From: Nocardia inohanensis NBRC 100128 | GTDB taxonomy: Bacteria; Actinomycetota; Actinomycetes; Mycobacteriales; Mycobacteriaceae | Direction: 5' to 3' | Length of the DNA: 64,000 nucleotides | NCBI RefSeq assembly: GCF_001612945.1 | Contig: NZ_BDBK01000001.1 | Location: 744,001 to 808,000, forward strand | Shown: in pieces, positions 27,325-38,058 of the stretch | Position numbering within the stretch: position 1 is the first letter of the stretch | Layout of the letters: each line of letters opens with the position of its first letter | Made by a program: the position numbers and the translations under genes | Notes under the pieces: generated by a model | Told to the model about the DNA's origin: nothing | Database searches by the model: none | Seen by the model: only the letters and a program-made list of their open reading frames with translations

Positions 27325-28284
27325 GTGCTGCACATCCGGGTGATCTGCCCGCCGGAATCGACCGATGCCGTGCTGTCCGCGCTGCGCGCCGAAGCCGGAG
27401 CGACGCTGGTGACGGTGCAGCGCGGGGCGGCGGTCGAGCCCGCGGGTGATGTCATCGAGGCCGAGGTGGCCCGTGAATCCGGCAATGACGTGCTGCGAAT
27501 GCTGAAGAGCCACAATGTGGAGCGCACCGGCGGCATCGTGATCGAATCGCCGGGCACGGTGTTGTCGGCGGCGGCGCAACGCGCGGTGAAGGCCGCGCCG
27601 GGGGATCCCACCGACGCGGTGGTGTGGGAGGGCCTCGTAGCGCAGACGCACGAGGAATCGACGCTGAACCCGACCTTCCTGGCGTTCATCACCATCGCCT
27701 GCCTGCTCGCCGTGGTCGGCGTCGCCACCGACTCCCCGGTCACCGTCGTCGGTGCGATGGTCGTCGGCCCGGAGTTCGGGCCGCTCGCCGCGATCGCGGT
27801 CGCTCTGGTACGCAGCGACTTCCGGCTCGCGCGGCGCTCGGCCATCGCGCTGCTGGCCGGGTTCCCGTTCGCCATGGGCATCGCCGCGCTGGCCTCCATG
27901 CTCTTCGAACACCTGGGCTGGATCACCGTCAACAGCATCGACGACATCCACAATGTGGACTTCATCTACCAGGTCGGGCCGTTCTCCCTGGTGGTCGCGC
28001 TGCTCGCCGGGGCCGCGGGCATGCTGTCGCTGGTGACCTCGAAATCGGCTGCGCTGGTGGGCGTCTTCATCTCCGTCACCACGATTCCGGCGGCCGGATT
28101 CGCGGCGGTGGCGGCCACCATCGGCGAATGGGAGAAGGCGTTCATGTCCATCGGCCAGCTGGGCGTGAACATGACCGGGATCGTGATCGCGGGCATCATC
28201 GTGTTGCAACTGCGCCCCCGCCACGGGAGCGAGGGCGGGCCACTGCATCGGCTGCGACGGTGGTGGCTGGACCAGAACGACTGA
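27325..28284 (+). CDS. DUF389 membrane protein
   Basis: 319 aa. The N-terminal ~100 residues form a soluble ferredoxin-like domain (VLHIRVICPPESTDAVL). Six or so hydrophobic segments follow, with the DUF389 signatures AVVGVATDSPVTVVGAMVVGPEFGPLAAI and FISVTTIPAAGFAAVAA. GTG at 27325 has GAAGGGGA upstream. The family is widespread in actinobacteria, and its role is unknown. It converges on the Rv2560-like gene with a 12-nt gap and no hairpin. Confidence 0.85.
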   Translation: MLHIRVICPPESTDAVLSALRAEAGATLVTVQRGAAVEPAGDVIEAEVARESGNDVLRMLKSHNVERTGGIVIESPGTVLSAAAQRAVKAAPGDPTDAVVWEGLVAQTHEESTLNPTFLAFITIACLLAVVGVATDSPVTVVGAMVVGPEFGPLAAIAVALVRSDFRLARRSAIALLAGFPFAMGIAALASMLFEHLGWITVNSIDDIHNVDFIYQVGPFSLVVALLAGAAGMLSLVTSKSAALVGVFISVTTIPAAGFAAVAATIGEWEKAFMSIGQLGVNMTGIVIAGIIVLQLRPRHGSEGGPLHRLRRWWLDQND

Positions 28285-28296
28285 GCGGCAATCGAT

Positions 28297-29361
28297 CTAG
28301 TAGTGCGCGATCAGGCCGCCGGTCAGGGTGCGGTAGGCGTAGGTGACCGCGATGGCGCAGACCGGGCCGGCGATCAACAGGCCGAGACCGCAGAGCAGCA
28401 CGCCGACGAAGGTGATCACCAGGACGGCCAGGGCCAGTAGTGCGACCTGGAAGGCGTTGCGGACGACCAGCTGGGCGCTGGACTTGATGGCGGTCAGCGG
28501 GTCCTGGCCCTGATCGATCACGAAATGCAGTGCGAACATGCACAATACGCCGACGATCACGACCGGGAAGACGCACAGCAGGGACGCGATGAGCGCGGCC
28601 ACGAAGACGATGAGCGCGGTGATCAGCACATTGCCGGCATTCACGAAACCGAAGAAGGCCGGGAAATCCGGTGGGGTGCCGTCGGTTTCGTAGAGGGCGC
28701 CGCGGATCATGGCGGCCTGCAACAGCCAGACCACCAGCGCGGCCACCGCGAACAGCAGCAGCACCGCCGACGGCGATTCCACCTGGACCACATTCACCAG
28801 CAGGGTGACGACCAGCCAGGCGATCAGGCCGACGAGCACCATGCCGGCCCAGGGGAGTGGGTTGAGCTTGAAGCGATTCCACCCGTAGTAGATGGCGTGG
28901 CCGACATCCAGCGTCACGCGTTGCGGGGCGGGCGGCGGCGGTGCGGAGACCTCACCGGGAGCGCCCGGCCGGTAACTGCCCTGCGGCGGAAGATTGCCCG
29001 ATTGGTCCGATCCAGGCGGCATCGTGCTCTGATACCCGGCACCGGGAGGAGGCGAACCGTATGGTTGCTGGGCGCCGGGGTAACCACCACTGGACGCTCC
29101 CGAATGCGGGGGCATGGCCGGCGGCGGTTCCACCGCCTCGCTGCCGTAGTGCGCGGCGCCCGGACCTTCGAACTGCGGGTATCCGGCCAGACCGGGCATT
29201 TCGTGCCGACCGGCTCCGGGACCGTGCGCGCCGGCCGCGGAATGCGGTGCGGTCTGGGGGTTTTGGTGCTGCCCCGGAGCGCTCGGATACTGCCTGCCAC
29301 CCTCCTCTGCGGGCAGGTCGCCGGAGGGGTCCCGTGGTGCTGAGGGCGGCGTGCCAGTCAT
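28297..29361 (-). CDS. proline/glycine-rich membrane protein, Rv2560-like
   Basis: 354 aa. The first ~150 residues are disordered and rich in Pro, Gly, Gln and Ser (GYPGAQQPYGSPPPG). The C-terminal ~200 residues carry four to five membrane helices starting at YYGWNRFKLNPLPWAGMVLVG. The order and position near aspS/alaS match M. tuberculosis Rv2560. The ATG at 29361 is 8 nt after AAAGG; a GTG two codons upstream is too close to it. Function unknown. The long cytoplasmic Pro-rich arm may recruit other proteins. Confidence 0.8.
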   Translation of the reverse strand: MTGTPPSAPRDPSGDLPAEEGGRQYPSAPGQHQNPQTAPHSAAGAHGPGAGRHEMPGLAGYPQFEGPGAAHYGSEAVEPPPAMPPHSGASSGGYPGAQQPYGSPPPGAGYQSTMPPGSDQSGNLPPQGSYRPGAPGEVSAPPPPAPQRVTLDVGHAIYYGWNRFKLNPLPWAGMVLVGLIAWLVVTLLVNVVQVESPSAVLLLFAVAALVVWLLQAAMIRGALYETDGTPPDFPAFFGFVNAGNVLITALIVFVAALIASLLCVFPVVIVGVLCMFALHFVIDQGQDPLTAIKSSAQLVVRNAFQVALLALAVLVITFVGVLLCGLGLLIAGPVCAIAVTYAYRTLTGGLIAHY

Positions 29362-29420
29362 GGTCACAAGCCTTTCACATTTCCCGGTTTACGGTGTGGC
29401 GCACGGCAGTTGAACATGAG

Positions 29421-29442
29421 ACAACTAGACGCTCTAGGTTGT
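29421..29442. promoter_or_regulatory. palindromic operator-like site
   Basis: CTAGACGCTCTAG is a perfect 5-bp inverted repeat around CGC. Flanks ACAA and TTGT extend it, with one extra G on the right arm. It lies between the divergent Rv2560-like and phosphotransferase genes and resembles a TetR- or GntR-type operator. The cognate regulator is not in view. Confidence 0.4.
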
Positions 29443-29535
29443 GTCAAGCAACCAGCGCCGCGTGGGCAAACCCTTCACAAAGACACGCCGGACGACGCGC
29501 GAAAGGTTGCGCAACCGCTCGCTGAAAGTGACCTG

Positions 29536-30726
29536 ATGCGAGTAACTTGGGATCCGATGACCGCACTATTGGCCGAACGCGCCGCCGAAGTCGTGTCCGC
29601 GGCACAACAGTTGCTCACAAAGCGAATGGGTGCTCCGGTAAAGCTGAGCGATCCTATGGAACTCAGCGGCAGTGGTAGGACGACGGTGCTACGCGTCCGT
29701 GTTGCAGAGAACGCCTTCTCACTTCCACGCACCTTGATAGTCAAGCAGGTGCGCGGCGCCGCGAAGGATCGACGCACCGGAGGCATGGCACCCGGAGTCG
29801 CGAGTATCGACTCCGCTTTCCTCCGGGAAGCGGTGTCCTACCAGTTCACTACCGCACTGGGACGGGACCACCGGCCCGGCGCCTACCTATTGGGCTACAG
29901 CCTGCCCGAACGCCTGCTCATCCTGAGCGACCTCGGTGAGAACACCTCACTCACCGCGGTGCTACAGGCCGGAGTCGAGCCCGCCGGGCGCAATGCCCTC
30001 ATGGCATTCGCGCAGGCACTGGGCCGCATGCACGCCGCAACCGTCGGCCGCGAAGCCGATTTCGTCGCCCTGCTACGCCGGGTCGACGTGGTGCATCGCG
30101 TCGACGGCATCGCGCAACAGGCCGAATCCGCGGTCGCCGAAGTGCCGCTCATGCTCGGGCGCGAGATGGGCATCGAGGTGCCGGGTGAGATCGCCGAACG
30201 CATCGTGCGCGGCAATCGCCTCTTCTCCGCTGGCCGCTATCGCGCGTTCAGTCCGTCGGACCTGTGCCCGGACAATGTCATCCTCAACGACGAGGGCGCG
30301 CGGTTCCTCGACTACGAGTGGGGCGGCTTCCGGGACGCCACCCTCGATATCGCCTATGCGCTGGTGTCGTTCCCGGGGTGCCTGTGCGATTTCGAGCTGT
30401 CGCGGGAACGCGCCCGGCAGATGGTGGAGGCGTGGCGCTCGGAAGTGGTCGCGGTCTGGCCCGCGCTCGCCGACGACAATGTGCTCGCCGAACGGATTCT
30501 CGAGGCCCGGCTGATCTGGGTGTGGTTGTCCACCTACTGGTTCCTGCCCGCCGACCACACGCGCATCGCCGCGGCCCGCGAACACGGCCTGTCGATTCCG
30601 CGCTCGGCCGCGCTGATCAATCGGTGGGCCGCGCTCGCCGAGGACGCGCGCTGCACCGGCGACGACACCCTGGGCGATTTCGCCGAGCACGTGTCGGCCA
30701 CGCTCGAGGAGCATTGGGAGGAATAG
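29536..30726 (+). CDS. aminoglycoside-phosphotransferase-like kinase
   Basis: 396 aa. The kinase-like fold shows LIVKQVRG (candidate ATP-binding Lys) in the N-lobe, ILSDLGENTSL at the hinge and PSDLCPDNVILNDEGARFLDYEWGGFRD as the catalytic and metal site. The usual HxD His is Ser here, but the Asp and Asn are kept. The family phosphorylates small molecules or maltose-type sugars. The ATG at 29536 was chosen because the upstream frame has non-coding character. Substrate unknown; no resistance role is implied by the sequence. Confidence 0.7.
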   Translation: MRVTWDPMTALLAERAAEVVSAAQQLLTKRMGAPVKLSDPMELSGSGRTTVLRVRVAENAFSLPRTLIVKQVRGAAKDRRTGGMAPGVASIDSAFLREAVSYQFTTALGRDHRPGAYLLGYSLPERLLILSDLGENTSLTAVLQAGVEPAGRNALMAFAQALGRMHAATVGREADFVALLRRVDVVHRVDGIAQQAESAVAEVPLMLGREMGIEVPGEIAERIVRGNRLFSAGRYRAFSPSDLCPDNVILNDEGARFLDYEWGGFRDATLDIAYALVSFPGCLCDFELSRERARQMVEAWRSEVVAVWPALADDNVLAERILEARLIWVWLSTYWFLPADHTRIAAAREHGLSIPRSAALINRWAALAEDARCTGDDTLGDFAEHVSATLEEHWEE

Positions 30727-30737
30727 GACGAAACGGA

Positions 30738-30769
30738 AAGGGCCGGGATCGTATTCGATCCCGGCCCTT
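30738..30769. terminator. bidirectional terminator
   Basis: AAGGGCCGGGATCG and CGATCCCGGCCCTT form a perfect 14-bp stem with loop TATT, between the convergent phosphotransferase and phoD genes. The plus side continues CTTCG; the minus side continues TCCGTTTCG. Confidence 0.8.
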
Positions 30770-30780
30770 CTTCGTGCTGC

Positions 30781-32418
30781 TCAGACCATCGGGTTCGGGC
30801 GCTGCTCGATACGGCCGCCGCGCCGTACCGCGTACGAGACCGCGTGGTACGCACCGCTGTTCGGGTCGGCGACATCGGCGAGGTAGTACCAGTCCATCTG
30901 TGCCTGCTCGGCATCGACGTGCAGGACGCCGTAGCCGTGGGAATCCAGCTCGGCGTAGCGGATGTGGCGGTTCACGCCGGTGATGGCGGTCTCCGCGGCC
31001 ACCGCACCCGTGCGCGGCGGCACCTTCATCATGTCGCCCATGGACTGCGAGGAGACCGACGGCACCACGAACTCCACGCCCGCGGTCCGACCGGCCGGGT
31101 AGATGCCGGCGTCCACCGGCACGTCCGAGGCCCAGGAGGTGTGGATGTCGCCGGTCAGGAACACCACGTCCGAGACCTGGTTATCGGTGATGGTGCGCAA
31201 CAACTTCCGGCGATCGGCGGCGTAACCGTCCCATTGGTCCGCATTCGCGATGATGCCCTCGTTGGGCAGGCCGAGCAGCTGGGTGAGCGCCGCGGAGGCG
31301 TTCGGATCCAGGGGCGGGAACTCCAGCGGGGCGATCATGACCGGGTTGCCGATCAGCTTCCAGGTGACAGGGGCGGAGGTCAATCCGGCTGCGAGCCAAT
31401 CCATCTGGTCCGCGCCGGTGATGGTGCGGTCCGGGCTGTCCACCTGCCGCCAGCCCGGGCCGGCCTTCACCTCCTGGCTGCGGTAGCTGCGCAGATCCAG
31501 CATGGACAGTTCGGCCAGGGTGCCGAAACGCAGGCGGCGGTAGATGCGCTTGTCCGTGCCCGAACGCACCGGCATCCATTCCATGTACGCCTGAAGCGCC
31601 GCCGCCTTGCGGGTCTGCCAGTCGCCCTCGGTCGCGGGCTGATGGTTGTTCGCGCCGCCGGACCAGGCATTGTCGGCGGTTTCGTGATCGTCCCAGGTGC
31701 AGATGAACGGCAGCCGGGTGTGCAGATCGGCCAGATCCGGATCGGTCTTGTACTGCGCGTGGCGGATTCGATAATCGGCCAGCGTCACGATCTCGTGCGC
31801 CGGTTCGTGCCAGCGCACCGAACCGTTGCGGCCGCCGTATTCGCCGCGCGGGTATTCGTAGAGGTAATCGCCCAGATGCACGATGGCGTCCAGGTCTCCG
31901 CGCGATGCCAGATGGCGGTAGGCGCTGAAGTATCCGGCCTCCCAGTTCGCGCACGAGACCACCCCGAGCCGCACGCGCTCGGGGGTCGCGGAATCGGCGG
32001 GTGCGGTGTGGGTGCGGCCCACCGGCGAGGTCTGGCCCGATGCGGTGAACCGGTACCAGTATTCGGTCCCCGCCCGCAGCCCCGAGACGTCGATCTTCAC
32101 GGTGTGGTCGGAGGCGCTGGTGGCCGTATGGCTACCGGAAGCCGCGACGCTCGCGAAGGATTCGTCGCTCGCCACCTCCCATCGCACCGACACATCCGCG
32201 CCCTGCCCCGAACCCGGCGTGGCATCCTCCGACGGTGTAACCCGTGTCCAGATGATCACCCCGCCCGGCGCCGGATCACCCGAGGCGATGCCGTGTCGGA
32301 ACACCGGCGGGTTCTCGGCTCCCGCCCGCACGGCGGTGCTGATCAGAGTGGCTGCGGCAGCCGCGGTACCGCCCTTGAGGACGGTCCGGCGGGAGGTCAC
32401 GATCTCATGGAGTGGCAC
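30781..32418 (-). CDS. phoD: PhoD-type alkaline phosphatase, Tat-exported
   Basis: 545 aa. The N-terminus carries a twin-arginine motif (SRRTVLKGG) and a hydrophobic Ala-rich stretch ending VRAGAENP, so it is probably exported folded by Tat. An N-terminal beta-domain precedes the phosphoesterase core with VSCANWEAGY, VHLGDYLYEYP, CTWDDHETADN and FLTGDIHTSW, which hold the metal-binding residues. Releases phosphate from phosphodiesters or monoesters outside the cell. A homologue lies near hisS in M. tuberculosis (Rv2577). GTG at 32418 was chosen to keep a short n-region; GTG at 32400 is an alternative. Confidence 0.85.
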   Translation of the reverse strand: MPLHEIVTSRRTVLKGGTAAAAATLISTAVRAGAENPPVFRHGIASGDPAPGGVIIWTRVTPSEDATPGSGQGADVSVRWEVASDESFASVAASGSHTATSASDHTVKIDVSGLRAGTEYWYRFTASGQTSPVGRTHTAPADSATPERVRLGVVSCANWEAGYFSAYRHLASRGDLDAIVHLGDYLYEYPRGEYGGRNGSVRWHEPAHEIVTLADYRIRHAQYKTDPDLADLHTRLPFICTWDDHETADNAWSGGANNHQPATEGDWQTRKAAALQAYMEWMPVRSGTDKRIYRRLRFGTLAELSMLDLRSYRSQEVKAGPGWRQVDSPDRTITGADQMDWLAAGLTSAPVTWKLIGNPVMIAPLEFPPLDPNASAALTQLLGLPNEGIIANADQWDGYAADRRKLLRTITDNQVSDVVFLTGDIHTSWASDVPVDAGIYPAGRTAGVEFVVPSVSSQSMGDMMKVPPRTGAVAAETAITGVNRHIRYAELDSHGYGVLHVDAEQAQMDWYYLADVADPNSGAYHAVSYAVRRGGRIEQRPNPMV

Positions 32419-32572
32419 GACGAAGATCACAGCGGATCGGCAGCCGCCAGGCAAACTGGACAGATGAACAGTTCGTAACGGGGGTCGCCGTTGTAACGCG
32501 GGACCCGCCGTCCGCCGCAGCCGGCGGGCCGGGTCGGCGAATCTGTCGTGGCCTCCCGGTAGCGTCCCCGGG

Positions 32573-33922
32573 GTGAGCGATGGGTTGTTCGATGCACCGG
32601 GCGCGGAGGCGGTGCCCGAGGAGTTCGTGATGAGCGTGCCGAAGGGAGACGAGCGGTTCGCGCCGCTGGCGGTACGCATGCGCCCGCGCACCCTCGACGA
32701 AGTGGTGGGGCAGCAGCATCTGCTCGGCCCGGGCTCGCCGCTACGCCGATTGATCGAAGGATCCGGCGCGGCGTCGGTCCTGCTCTTCGGCCCGCCCGGC
32801 ACCGGCAAAACCACCCTGGCCTCACTGCTGTCGCAGGCGACCGGCCGCCGCTTCGAAGCCCTCTCGGCGCTGTCGGCCGGCGTGAAGGAAGTGCGCGCGG
32901 TCATCGACATCGCGCGCCGCCGCCTGACCCACGGCGAACAGACCGTGCTCTTCATCGACGAGGTGCACCGCTTCTCGAAGACGCAGCAGGACGCCCTGCT
33001 GGCCGCCGTCGAGAACCGCATCGTGCTGCTGGTCGCGGCCACCACCGAGAATCCATCGTTCTCCGTGGTCTCCCCGCTGCTGTCGCGCTCCCTTGTCCTG
33101 CAACTACAGTCGCTGACCGACGAGGACGTGCGCACCGTCCTGACCCGCGCCGCCGCCGACCCGCGCGGCCTGGCCGGCGAGTACGAGATCACCGACGAGG
33201 CGCTCGACCACATCATCCGGATCGCCGGCGGCGACGCCCGCCGCGCTCTGACCGCCCTGGAAGCCTCCGCCGAATCCTCCCTCGACGGCAAGGTCGGGGT
33301 CGAACTGGTCGAGGCCAGCGTCGACAAGGCCGCCGTCCGCTACGACCGCGCCGGCGACCAGCATTACGACGTCATCAGCGCCTTCATCAAATCCCTCCGC
33401 GGCTCCGACGTCGACGCCGCCGTGCACTACCTGGCCCGCATGCTCAGCGCCGGCGAAGACCCGCGATTCATCGCCCGCCGCTTGATGATCCAAGCCAGCG
33501 AGGAAGTCGGCATGGCCGACCCCACCGCCCTGCAAACCGCCGTGGCCGCAGCCCAGGTAGTCCAACTGGTCGGCCTCCCCGAAGCCCAACTGGCCCTCAC
33601 CCAAGCCACCATCCACATCGCCACCGCCCCCAAATCCGGCTCGGTGGTCAAGGCCATCGGCGCCGCCATGTCCGACATCTCCGCCGGCAAAGCCGGCGCC
33701 GTCCCGCCCCACCTACGCGACGGCCACTACAAAGGCGCCGCCGCCCTCGGCAACGCCCAGGGCTACAAATACCCCCACGACCACCCCGACGGCGTTCTCG
33801 CCCAGCAATACCCACCAGACGAACTGGTCGGCACCGACTACTACCACCCCACCGACCACGGCTACGAACGCGAAGTCGGCCCCCGCGTCACAAAGCTGCG
33901 CCGCATTGTCCGCGGGCGATAG
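32573..33922 (+). CDS. rarA: replication-associated recombination ATPase RarA/MgsA
   Basis: 449 aa AAA+ ATPase acting at stalled replication forks. Domains: N-terminal [23 protein letters not shown], Walker [11 protein letters not shown] at about 67-76, Walker [16 protein letters not shown], sensor 1 AATTENPSF and sensor 2 GGDARRAL. The C-terminal tetramerisation and MgsA regions contain [16 protein letters not shown] and [13 protein letters not shown] start. Corresponds to Rv2559c beside alaS in mycobacteria. The 3' third uses strongly C-ending codons. Confidence 0.92.
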   Translation: MSDGLFDAPGAEAVPEEFVMSVPKGDERFAPLAVRMRPRTLDEVVGQQHLLGPGSPLRRLIEGSGAASVLLFGPPGTGKTTLASLLSQATGRRFEALSALSAGVKEVRAVIDIARRRLTHGEQTVLFIDEVHRFSKTQQDALLAAVENRIVLLVAATTENPSFSVVSPLLSRSLVLQLQSLTDEDVRTVLTRAAADPRGLAGEYEITDEALDHIIRIAGGDARRALTALEASAESSLDGKVGVELVEASVDKAAVRYDRAGDQHYDVISAFIKSLRGSDVDAAVHYLARMLSAGEDPRFIARRLMIQASEEVGMADPTALQTAVAAAQVVQLVGLPEAQLALTQATIHIATAPKSGSVVKAIGAAMSDISAGKAGAVPPHLRDGHYKGAAALGNAQGYKYPHDHPDGVLAQQYPPDELVGTDYYHPTDHGYEREVGPRVTKLRRIVRGR

Positions 33923-34059
33923 GCCGGTACACAACACTCTGAGTTCGCGCGCGGCGTCCGGAGTGTCGATATGCGATCGTGGTGAAGTCGGCGATTCGTC
34001 GGACATCGCGGCGTAGCGTTGCGGTGGATCCACGGTCCGATCGGCAGAGCGGAGGATCG

Positions 34060-34644
34060 ATGACGGCGATGGCGGATCGGCCACAGATGCCCGTCGAGGA
34101 TTTCGAAAAGCTCGCGCAACTGGCTCAGCAAGCGGGCGAGGGGATCAGGCTCGAATTCATCAACGGCAAGTTGGGGGCGAAGCCGGTGCCGGACGGCGAC
34201 CATGCCGAGATCGTGCAATGGTTGATGCGCCAGTTCTTTCAGCATCGGCCGGACCTATCGGTGTATCCGGGAACCGAATTGAAGGTGGAGACGTATCGCG
34301 GTGGGCGGGCGATCCCGGATGCTGTTGTGGCGCCCCAGCGTTCATTCGCCGGGCAACCACTCTGGAAGAACCCGGACCCAGTACTCATGGTCGTCGAAGT
34401 CACCTCGTTCGACTCTGATACCGACCGGCGTGATCGCGTCGAGAAGCCACGTGCCTACGCGGCCACGGGCATTCCCGTCTACCTGCTCATCGATCGTGAC
34501 CCGTGCGAAGTCCTGGTCTACAGCCGTCCCGTGCACGAGATGTACTCATCGTGTGTGCGGCTGCCCTTCGGCGACCCGGTCGAATTGCCGGATCCGGTCG
34601 GCGTCGTTCTCGACACCGAGTCGCTGAAGGATCTGGCCGGGTAG
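34060..34644 (+). CDS. Uma2 family (DUF820) endonuclease-like protein
   Basis: 194 aa. GGAGG lies 5 nt before the ATG at 34060, which decides the start. The PD-(D/E)xK-like core includes RLEFINGKL, DHAEIVQWL, GRAIPDAVVAPQ (Asp), PVLMVVEVTS (ExT) and KPRAYAATGIPVYLLID, typical of the Uma2/DUF820 fold common in actinobacteria and cyanobacteria. Nuclease activity is predicted by fold but not established. Solitary gene between rarA and the convergent acetyltransferase. Confidence 0.75.
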   Translation: MTAMADRPQMPVEDFEKLAQLAQQAGEGIRLEFINGKLGAKPVPDGDHAEIVQWLMRQFFQHRPDLSVYPGTELKVETYRGGRAIPDAVVAPQRSFAGQPLWKNPDPVLMVVEVTSFDSDTDRRDRVEKPRAYAATGIPVYLLIDRDPCEVLVYSRPVHEMYSSCVRLPFGDPVELPDPVGVVLDTESLKDLAG

Positions 34645-34660
34645 TTCGGCTGTCAGGCGT

Positions 34661-35338
34661 TCAGGCTTCGAAGAGGCCGTTTTCGCGGGCGATCTTCTCG
34701 ATCTCGGCGGGGGTGCCGGCCATGATGGCGCGGACGTGCTGGGTGACCAGTTCGACGGGCCAGTTCCACCAGGCGGCGGCCAGGAGGCGGGCTACGTCTT
34801 CGTCGGAGTAGCGCTGTTTCACGGGCTGGGCCGGGTTGCCGCCGACGACGGTGTAGGGCGGGACGTCGGTGGTGACGACCGCGCCGGTGGCGATGATGGC
34901 GCCGTCGCCGATACGAACGCCGGGCATGATCAGGGTGTTGTAGCCGAACCAGACGTCGTTGCCGACCACGGTGTCGCCTTTGGACGGGATCGAGGTGATG
35001 ATGTCCATGGTCTCCTCGGCCCAGGTGCCGCCGAAGATGGTGAAGGGGAAGGTGGAGACGCCGGCGGTGGGGTGGTTGGCGCCGGCCATGATGAAGCGGG
35101 TGCCGGTGGCGATCGCGCAGTATTTGCCGATGATCAGCTTCTCGGGGCCGAAGGCGTAGAGGACGTTGTTGGTCTCGAACTCCGTCGGAGCGATCGGGTC
35201 GTCGAAGTAGGTGTAGTCGCCGACCTCGATATTCGGCGAGGTGACGTGCGGTTTCAGGAAGACGGTGCGGTGTGCGTGGGGGAGCGGGAAGGGCGTGGAC
35301 GGGTCCGGGATCACAGTCACCCCGGCGATGGTAGCCAT
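34661..35338 (-). CDS. hexapeptide-repeat xenobiotic acetyltransferase (Vat/CatB-like)
   Basis: 225 aa. Left-handed beta-helix protein: hexapeptide repeats run through [20 protein letters not shown] and [29 protein letters not shown]. The loop [13 protein letters not shown] carries the catalytic His seen in streptogramin (Vat) and chloramphenicol (CatB) acetyltransferases. The C-terminus [12 protein letters not shown] is the usual helical tail. It acetylates a hydroxyl of a small molecule. Antibiotic inactivation is possible by family but the natural substrate is unknown. It stands alone. Confidence 0.8.
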   Translation of the reverse strand: MATIAGVTVIPDPSTPFPLPHAHRTVFLKPHVTSPNIEVGDYTYFDDPIAPTEFETNNVLYAFGPEKLIIGKYCAIATGTRFIMAGANHPTAGVSTFPFTIFGGTWAEETMDIITSIPSKGDTVVGNDVWFGYNTLIMPGVRIGDGAIIATGAVVTTDVPPYTVVGGNPAQPVKQRYSDEDVARLLAAAWWNWPVELVTQHVRAIMAGTPAEIEKIARENGLFEA

Positions 35339-35391
35339 CGCCCGGTGGTGGGTGGAAAGTCCCTGGACCGGGACCGGTAGGCTGGATACCT

Positions 35392-38058
35392 GTGCAGACC
35401 CACGAGATTCGACGGCGCTTTCTGGAGCATTTCGTCAAGGCCGGACATACCGAGGTACCGAGTGCTTCGCTGATCCTCGCCGACCCCAACCTGCTCTTCG
35501 TCAATGCGGGCATGGTCCAGTTCGTGCCGTACTTCCTCGGTCAGCAGACGCCGCCCTACGCCACCGCGACCAGCGTGCAGAAGTGCGTGCGCACCCTCGA
35601 TATCGAGAACGTCGGCATCACCACCCGCCACAACACCTTCTTCCAGATGGCGGGCAACTTCTCCTTCGGTGACTACTTCAAGCGCGGCGCCATGGAGCTC
35701 GCCTGGTCGTTGCTGACCAACCCGGTGGAGGACGGCGGCTACGGTTTCGACCCCGAACGGCTGTGGGTCACCGTGTATCTGGACGACGACGAGGCCGAGC
35801 GGATCTGGCTCGAGCTGGGCGTCCCGTCCGAGCGCATCCAGCGCCGCGGCATGGCCGACAACTACTGGTCGATGGGCATCCCAGGCCCGGCCGGCCCCTG
35901 CTCGGAGATCTACTTCGATCGCGGCCCCGAGTTCGGCGTGGAAGGCGGCCCGGAGGCCGACGAGGACCGCTACCTCGAAATCTGGAACCTCGTGTTCATG
36001 CAGAACGAGCGTGGCGCCGGTCGCGGCAAGGACGATTTCGAGATCCTGGGCCCGCTGCCCAAGCAGAACATCGACACCGGCATGGGTGTCGAGCGCGTCG
36101 CCTTCCTGCTCCAGGGCGTCGACAATGTCTACGAGACCGACCTGCTGCGCCCGATCATCGACAAGGCCGAGGAGCTGACCGGTAGCTCCTACGGTGTCGA
36201 GCACACCAGCGATGTGCGCTTCCGTGTCATCGCCGACCACGCCCGCACCGCCGCCATGCTGATCGCCGACGGCGTCAACCCCGGCAACGACGGCCGCGGC
36301 TATGTGCTGCGCCGCCTGCTGCGCCGCATCGTGCGCTCGGCCCGCCTGCTGGGCGCGGACAAGCCGGTGATGGCGCAGTTCATGAAGGTCGTCTCGGACC
36401 TGATGGCCCCTTCCTACCCGGAGCTGGCCACCGACTTCAAGCGCATCGAAACCGTCGCTGTCGGTGAGGAATCCGCGTTCCTCAAGACCCTCACCACCGG
36501 CACCAAGCTCTTCGACGAGACCGTCGACGAGGTCAAGTCCGGCGGCGGCAAGAAGATCAGCGGCACCGACGCCTTCACCCTGCACGACACCTACGGCTTC
36601 CCCATCGACCTCACCCTGGAGATGGCCTCCGAGGCCGGGCTCCAGGTCGACGAGGACGGCTTCCGCTCGCTCATGGCCGAGCAGCGCCGCCGCGCCAAGG
36701 AGGACGCGCAGTCCCGCAAGCAGGGCCACACCGACCTGACCGTGTACAAGGAATTCGTCGATCGCGGCGAGACCGAGTTCACCGGATTCGACGAATTGTC
36801 CACCGAGGCAACGGTGCTGGCCTTGATCAAGGACGGCGTACGGGTGCCGGTCGCCGAGGCGGGCACCGATGTCGAGGTCATCCTCGATCGCACCCCGCTC
36901 TACGCCGAGTCCGGCGGCCAGATCGCCGACCGCGGCGCGATCACCTCCTCGCACGGCGCGAAGCTGCGCGTCAACGACGTGCAGAAGATCGCCAAGAAGC
37001 TGTGGGTGCACAAGACCACCGTCGAAGCCGGTCAACTCACCGAGGGCGACACCGTGCTCGCGGGCGTCGATCCGGGCTGGCGTCGCGGCGCCACCCAGGG
37101 CCACTCCGGCACCCACATGGTGCACGCCGCGCTGCGACAGGTGCTGGGCCCCAACGCCGTTCAGGCCGGTTCGCTCAACAAGCCCGGCTACCTGCGCTTC
37201 GACTTCAACTGGCAGGGCGCGCTGTCCGAGCAGCAGAAGAACGAGATCGAAGCCATCTCCAACGATGCCGTCGCCGACGACTTCGCCGTGAACACCTTCA
37301 TCACCGACCTGCCGTCGGCCAAGAAGATGGGCGCGATGGCGCTGTTCGGCGAGAACTACGGCGACGAGGTCCGCGTCGTGGAGATCGGCGGCCCGTTCTC
37401 GATGGAGCTCTGCGGTGGCACCCACGTGCGGCACTCCTCGCAGATCGGCCCGATCACCCTGCTCGGTGAATCCTCGGTCGGCTCGGGTATCCGCCGCGTC
37501 GAGGCGTTCGTGGGTCTGGACTCCTACAAGTACCTGGCCAAGGAGCGCGCGCTGCTGGCCGGTGTCGCCTCCTCGCTGAAGGTCCCGAGCGAGGACGTCC
37601 CGGCGCGAGTCGAGCAACTCGTCGAACGCTTGAAGGTTGCCGAAAAGGAGCTGGAGCGTACGAAGATGGCCGCGGTGCTGGCCGGCGCGGGCACTTTCGT
37701 GGACAACGCCCAGCGCGTCGGCAAGGTGCTGCTGGTCGCCGCGGCCGCGCCGGAGGGTGTGAGCGCGGGCGATCTGCGCACCCTGGTCATGGATATCAAG
37801 GGCCGCTTCGGTTCCGAACCCGCCGTGGTCGTGCTGCTCGGCAATGCCGACGGCAAGGTGCCGTTCGTGGTGTCGGTCTCCAAGGCCGCGCAGGAGCTCG
37901 GCTTCAAGGCCGGTGATCTGGTGGGCGCCTTCGGTCCGTCGATCGCGGGCCGCGGCGGCGGCAAGCCGGAGCTGGCGCAGGGCGCGGGCACCGACCCGTC
38001 GGGCATCGAGGCCGGTCTAGCGGCGGTCCGGGCGCGGGTGGCCGAGCTCGCCGGGTGA
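35392..38058 (+). CDS. alaS: alanyl-tRNA synthetase
   Basis: 888 aa. The catalytic domain begins at [24 protein letters not shown], with motif 2 around [19 protein letters not shown]. The tRNA-recognition region follows. The editing domain has [13 protein letters not shown] and [13 protein letters not shown] (zinc/editing His and Cys), and the C-terminal DHHA1 domain includes [15 protein letters not shown] [12 protein letters not shown]. All are intact at normal length. GTG start. First gene of a coupled run: its stop overlaps the ruvX start (TGATG). Confidence 0.96.
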   Translation: MQTHEIRRRFLEHFVKAGHTEVPSASLILADPNLLFVNAGMVQFVPYFLGQQTPPYATATSVQKCVRTLDIENVGITTRHNTFFQMAGNFSFGDYFKRGAMELAWSLLTNPVEDGGYGFDPERLWVTVYLDDDEAERIWLELGVPSERIQRRGMADNYWSMGIPGPAGPCSEIYFDRGPEFGVEGGPEADEDRYLEIWNLVFMQNERGAGRGKDDFEILGPLPKQNIDTGMGVERVAFLLQGVDNVYETDLLRPIIDKAEELTGSSYGVEHTSDVRFRVIADHARTAAMLIADGVNPGNDGRGYVLRRLLRRIVRSARLLGADKPVMAQFMKVVSDLMAPSYPELATDFKRIETVAVGEESAFLKTLTTGTKLFDETVDEVKSGGGKKISGTDAFTLHDTYGFPIDLTLEMASEAGLQVDEDGFRSLMAEQRRRAKEDAQSRKQGHTDLTVYKEFVDRGETEFTGFDELSTEATVLALIKDGVRVPVAEAGTDVEVILDRTPLYAESGGQIADRGAITSSHGAKLRVNDVQKIAKKLWVHKTTVEAGQLTEGDTVLAGVDPGWRRGATQGHSGTHMVHAALRQVLGPNAVQAGSLNKPGYLRFDFNWQGALSEQQKNEIEAISNDAVADDFAVNTFITDLPSAKKMGAMALFGENYGDEVRVVEIGGPFSMELCGGTHVRHSSQIGPITLLGESSVGSGIRRVEAFVGLDSYKYLAKERALLAGVASSLKVPSEDVPARVEQLVERLKVAEKELERTKMAAVLAGAGTFVDNAQRVGKVLLVAAAAPEGVSAGDLRTLVMDIKGRFGSEPAVVVLLGNADGKVPFVVSVSKAAQELGFKAGDLVGAFGPSIAGRGGGKPELAQGAGTDPSGIEAGLAAVRARVAELAG

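Noticed and set aside
32419..33327. N-terminal extension of the phoD frame over rarA
   Set aside because: The frame is open but runs antisense to rarA, and the Tat signal near 32418 marks the true start.
35317..37617. 766-codon minus-strand open frame
   Set aside because: Antisense shadow of alaS, which is fully supported by domain motifs.
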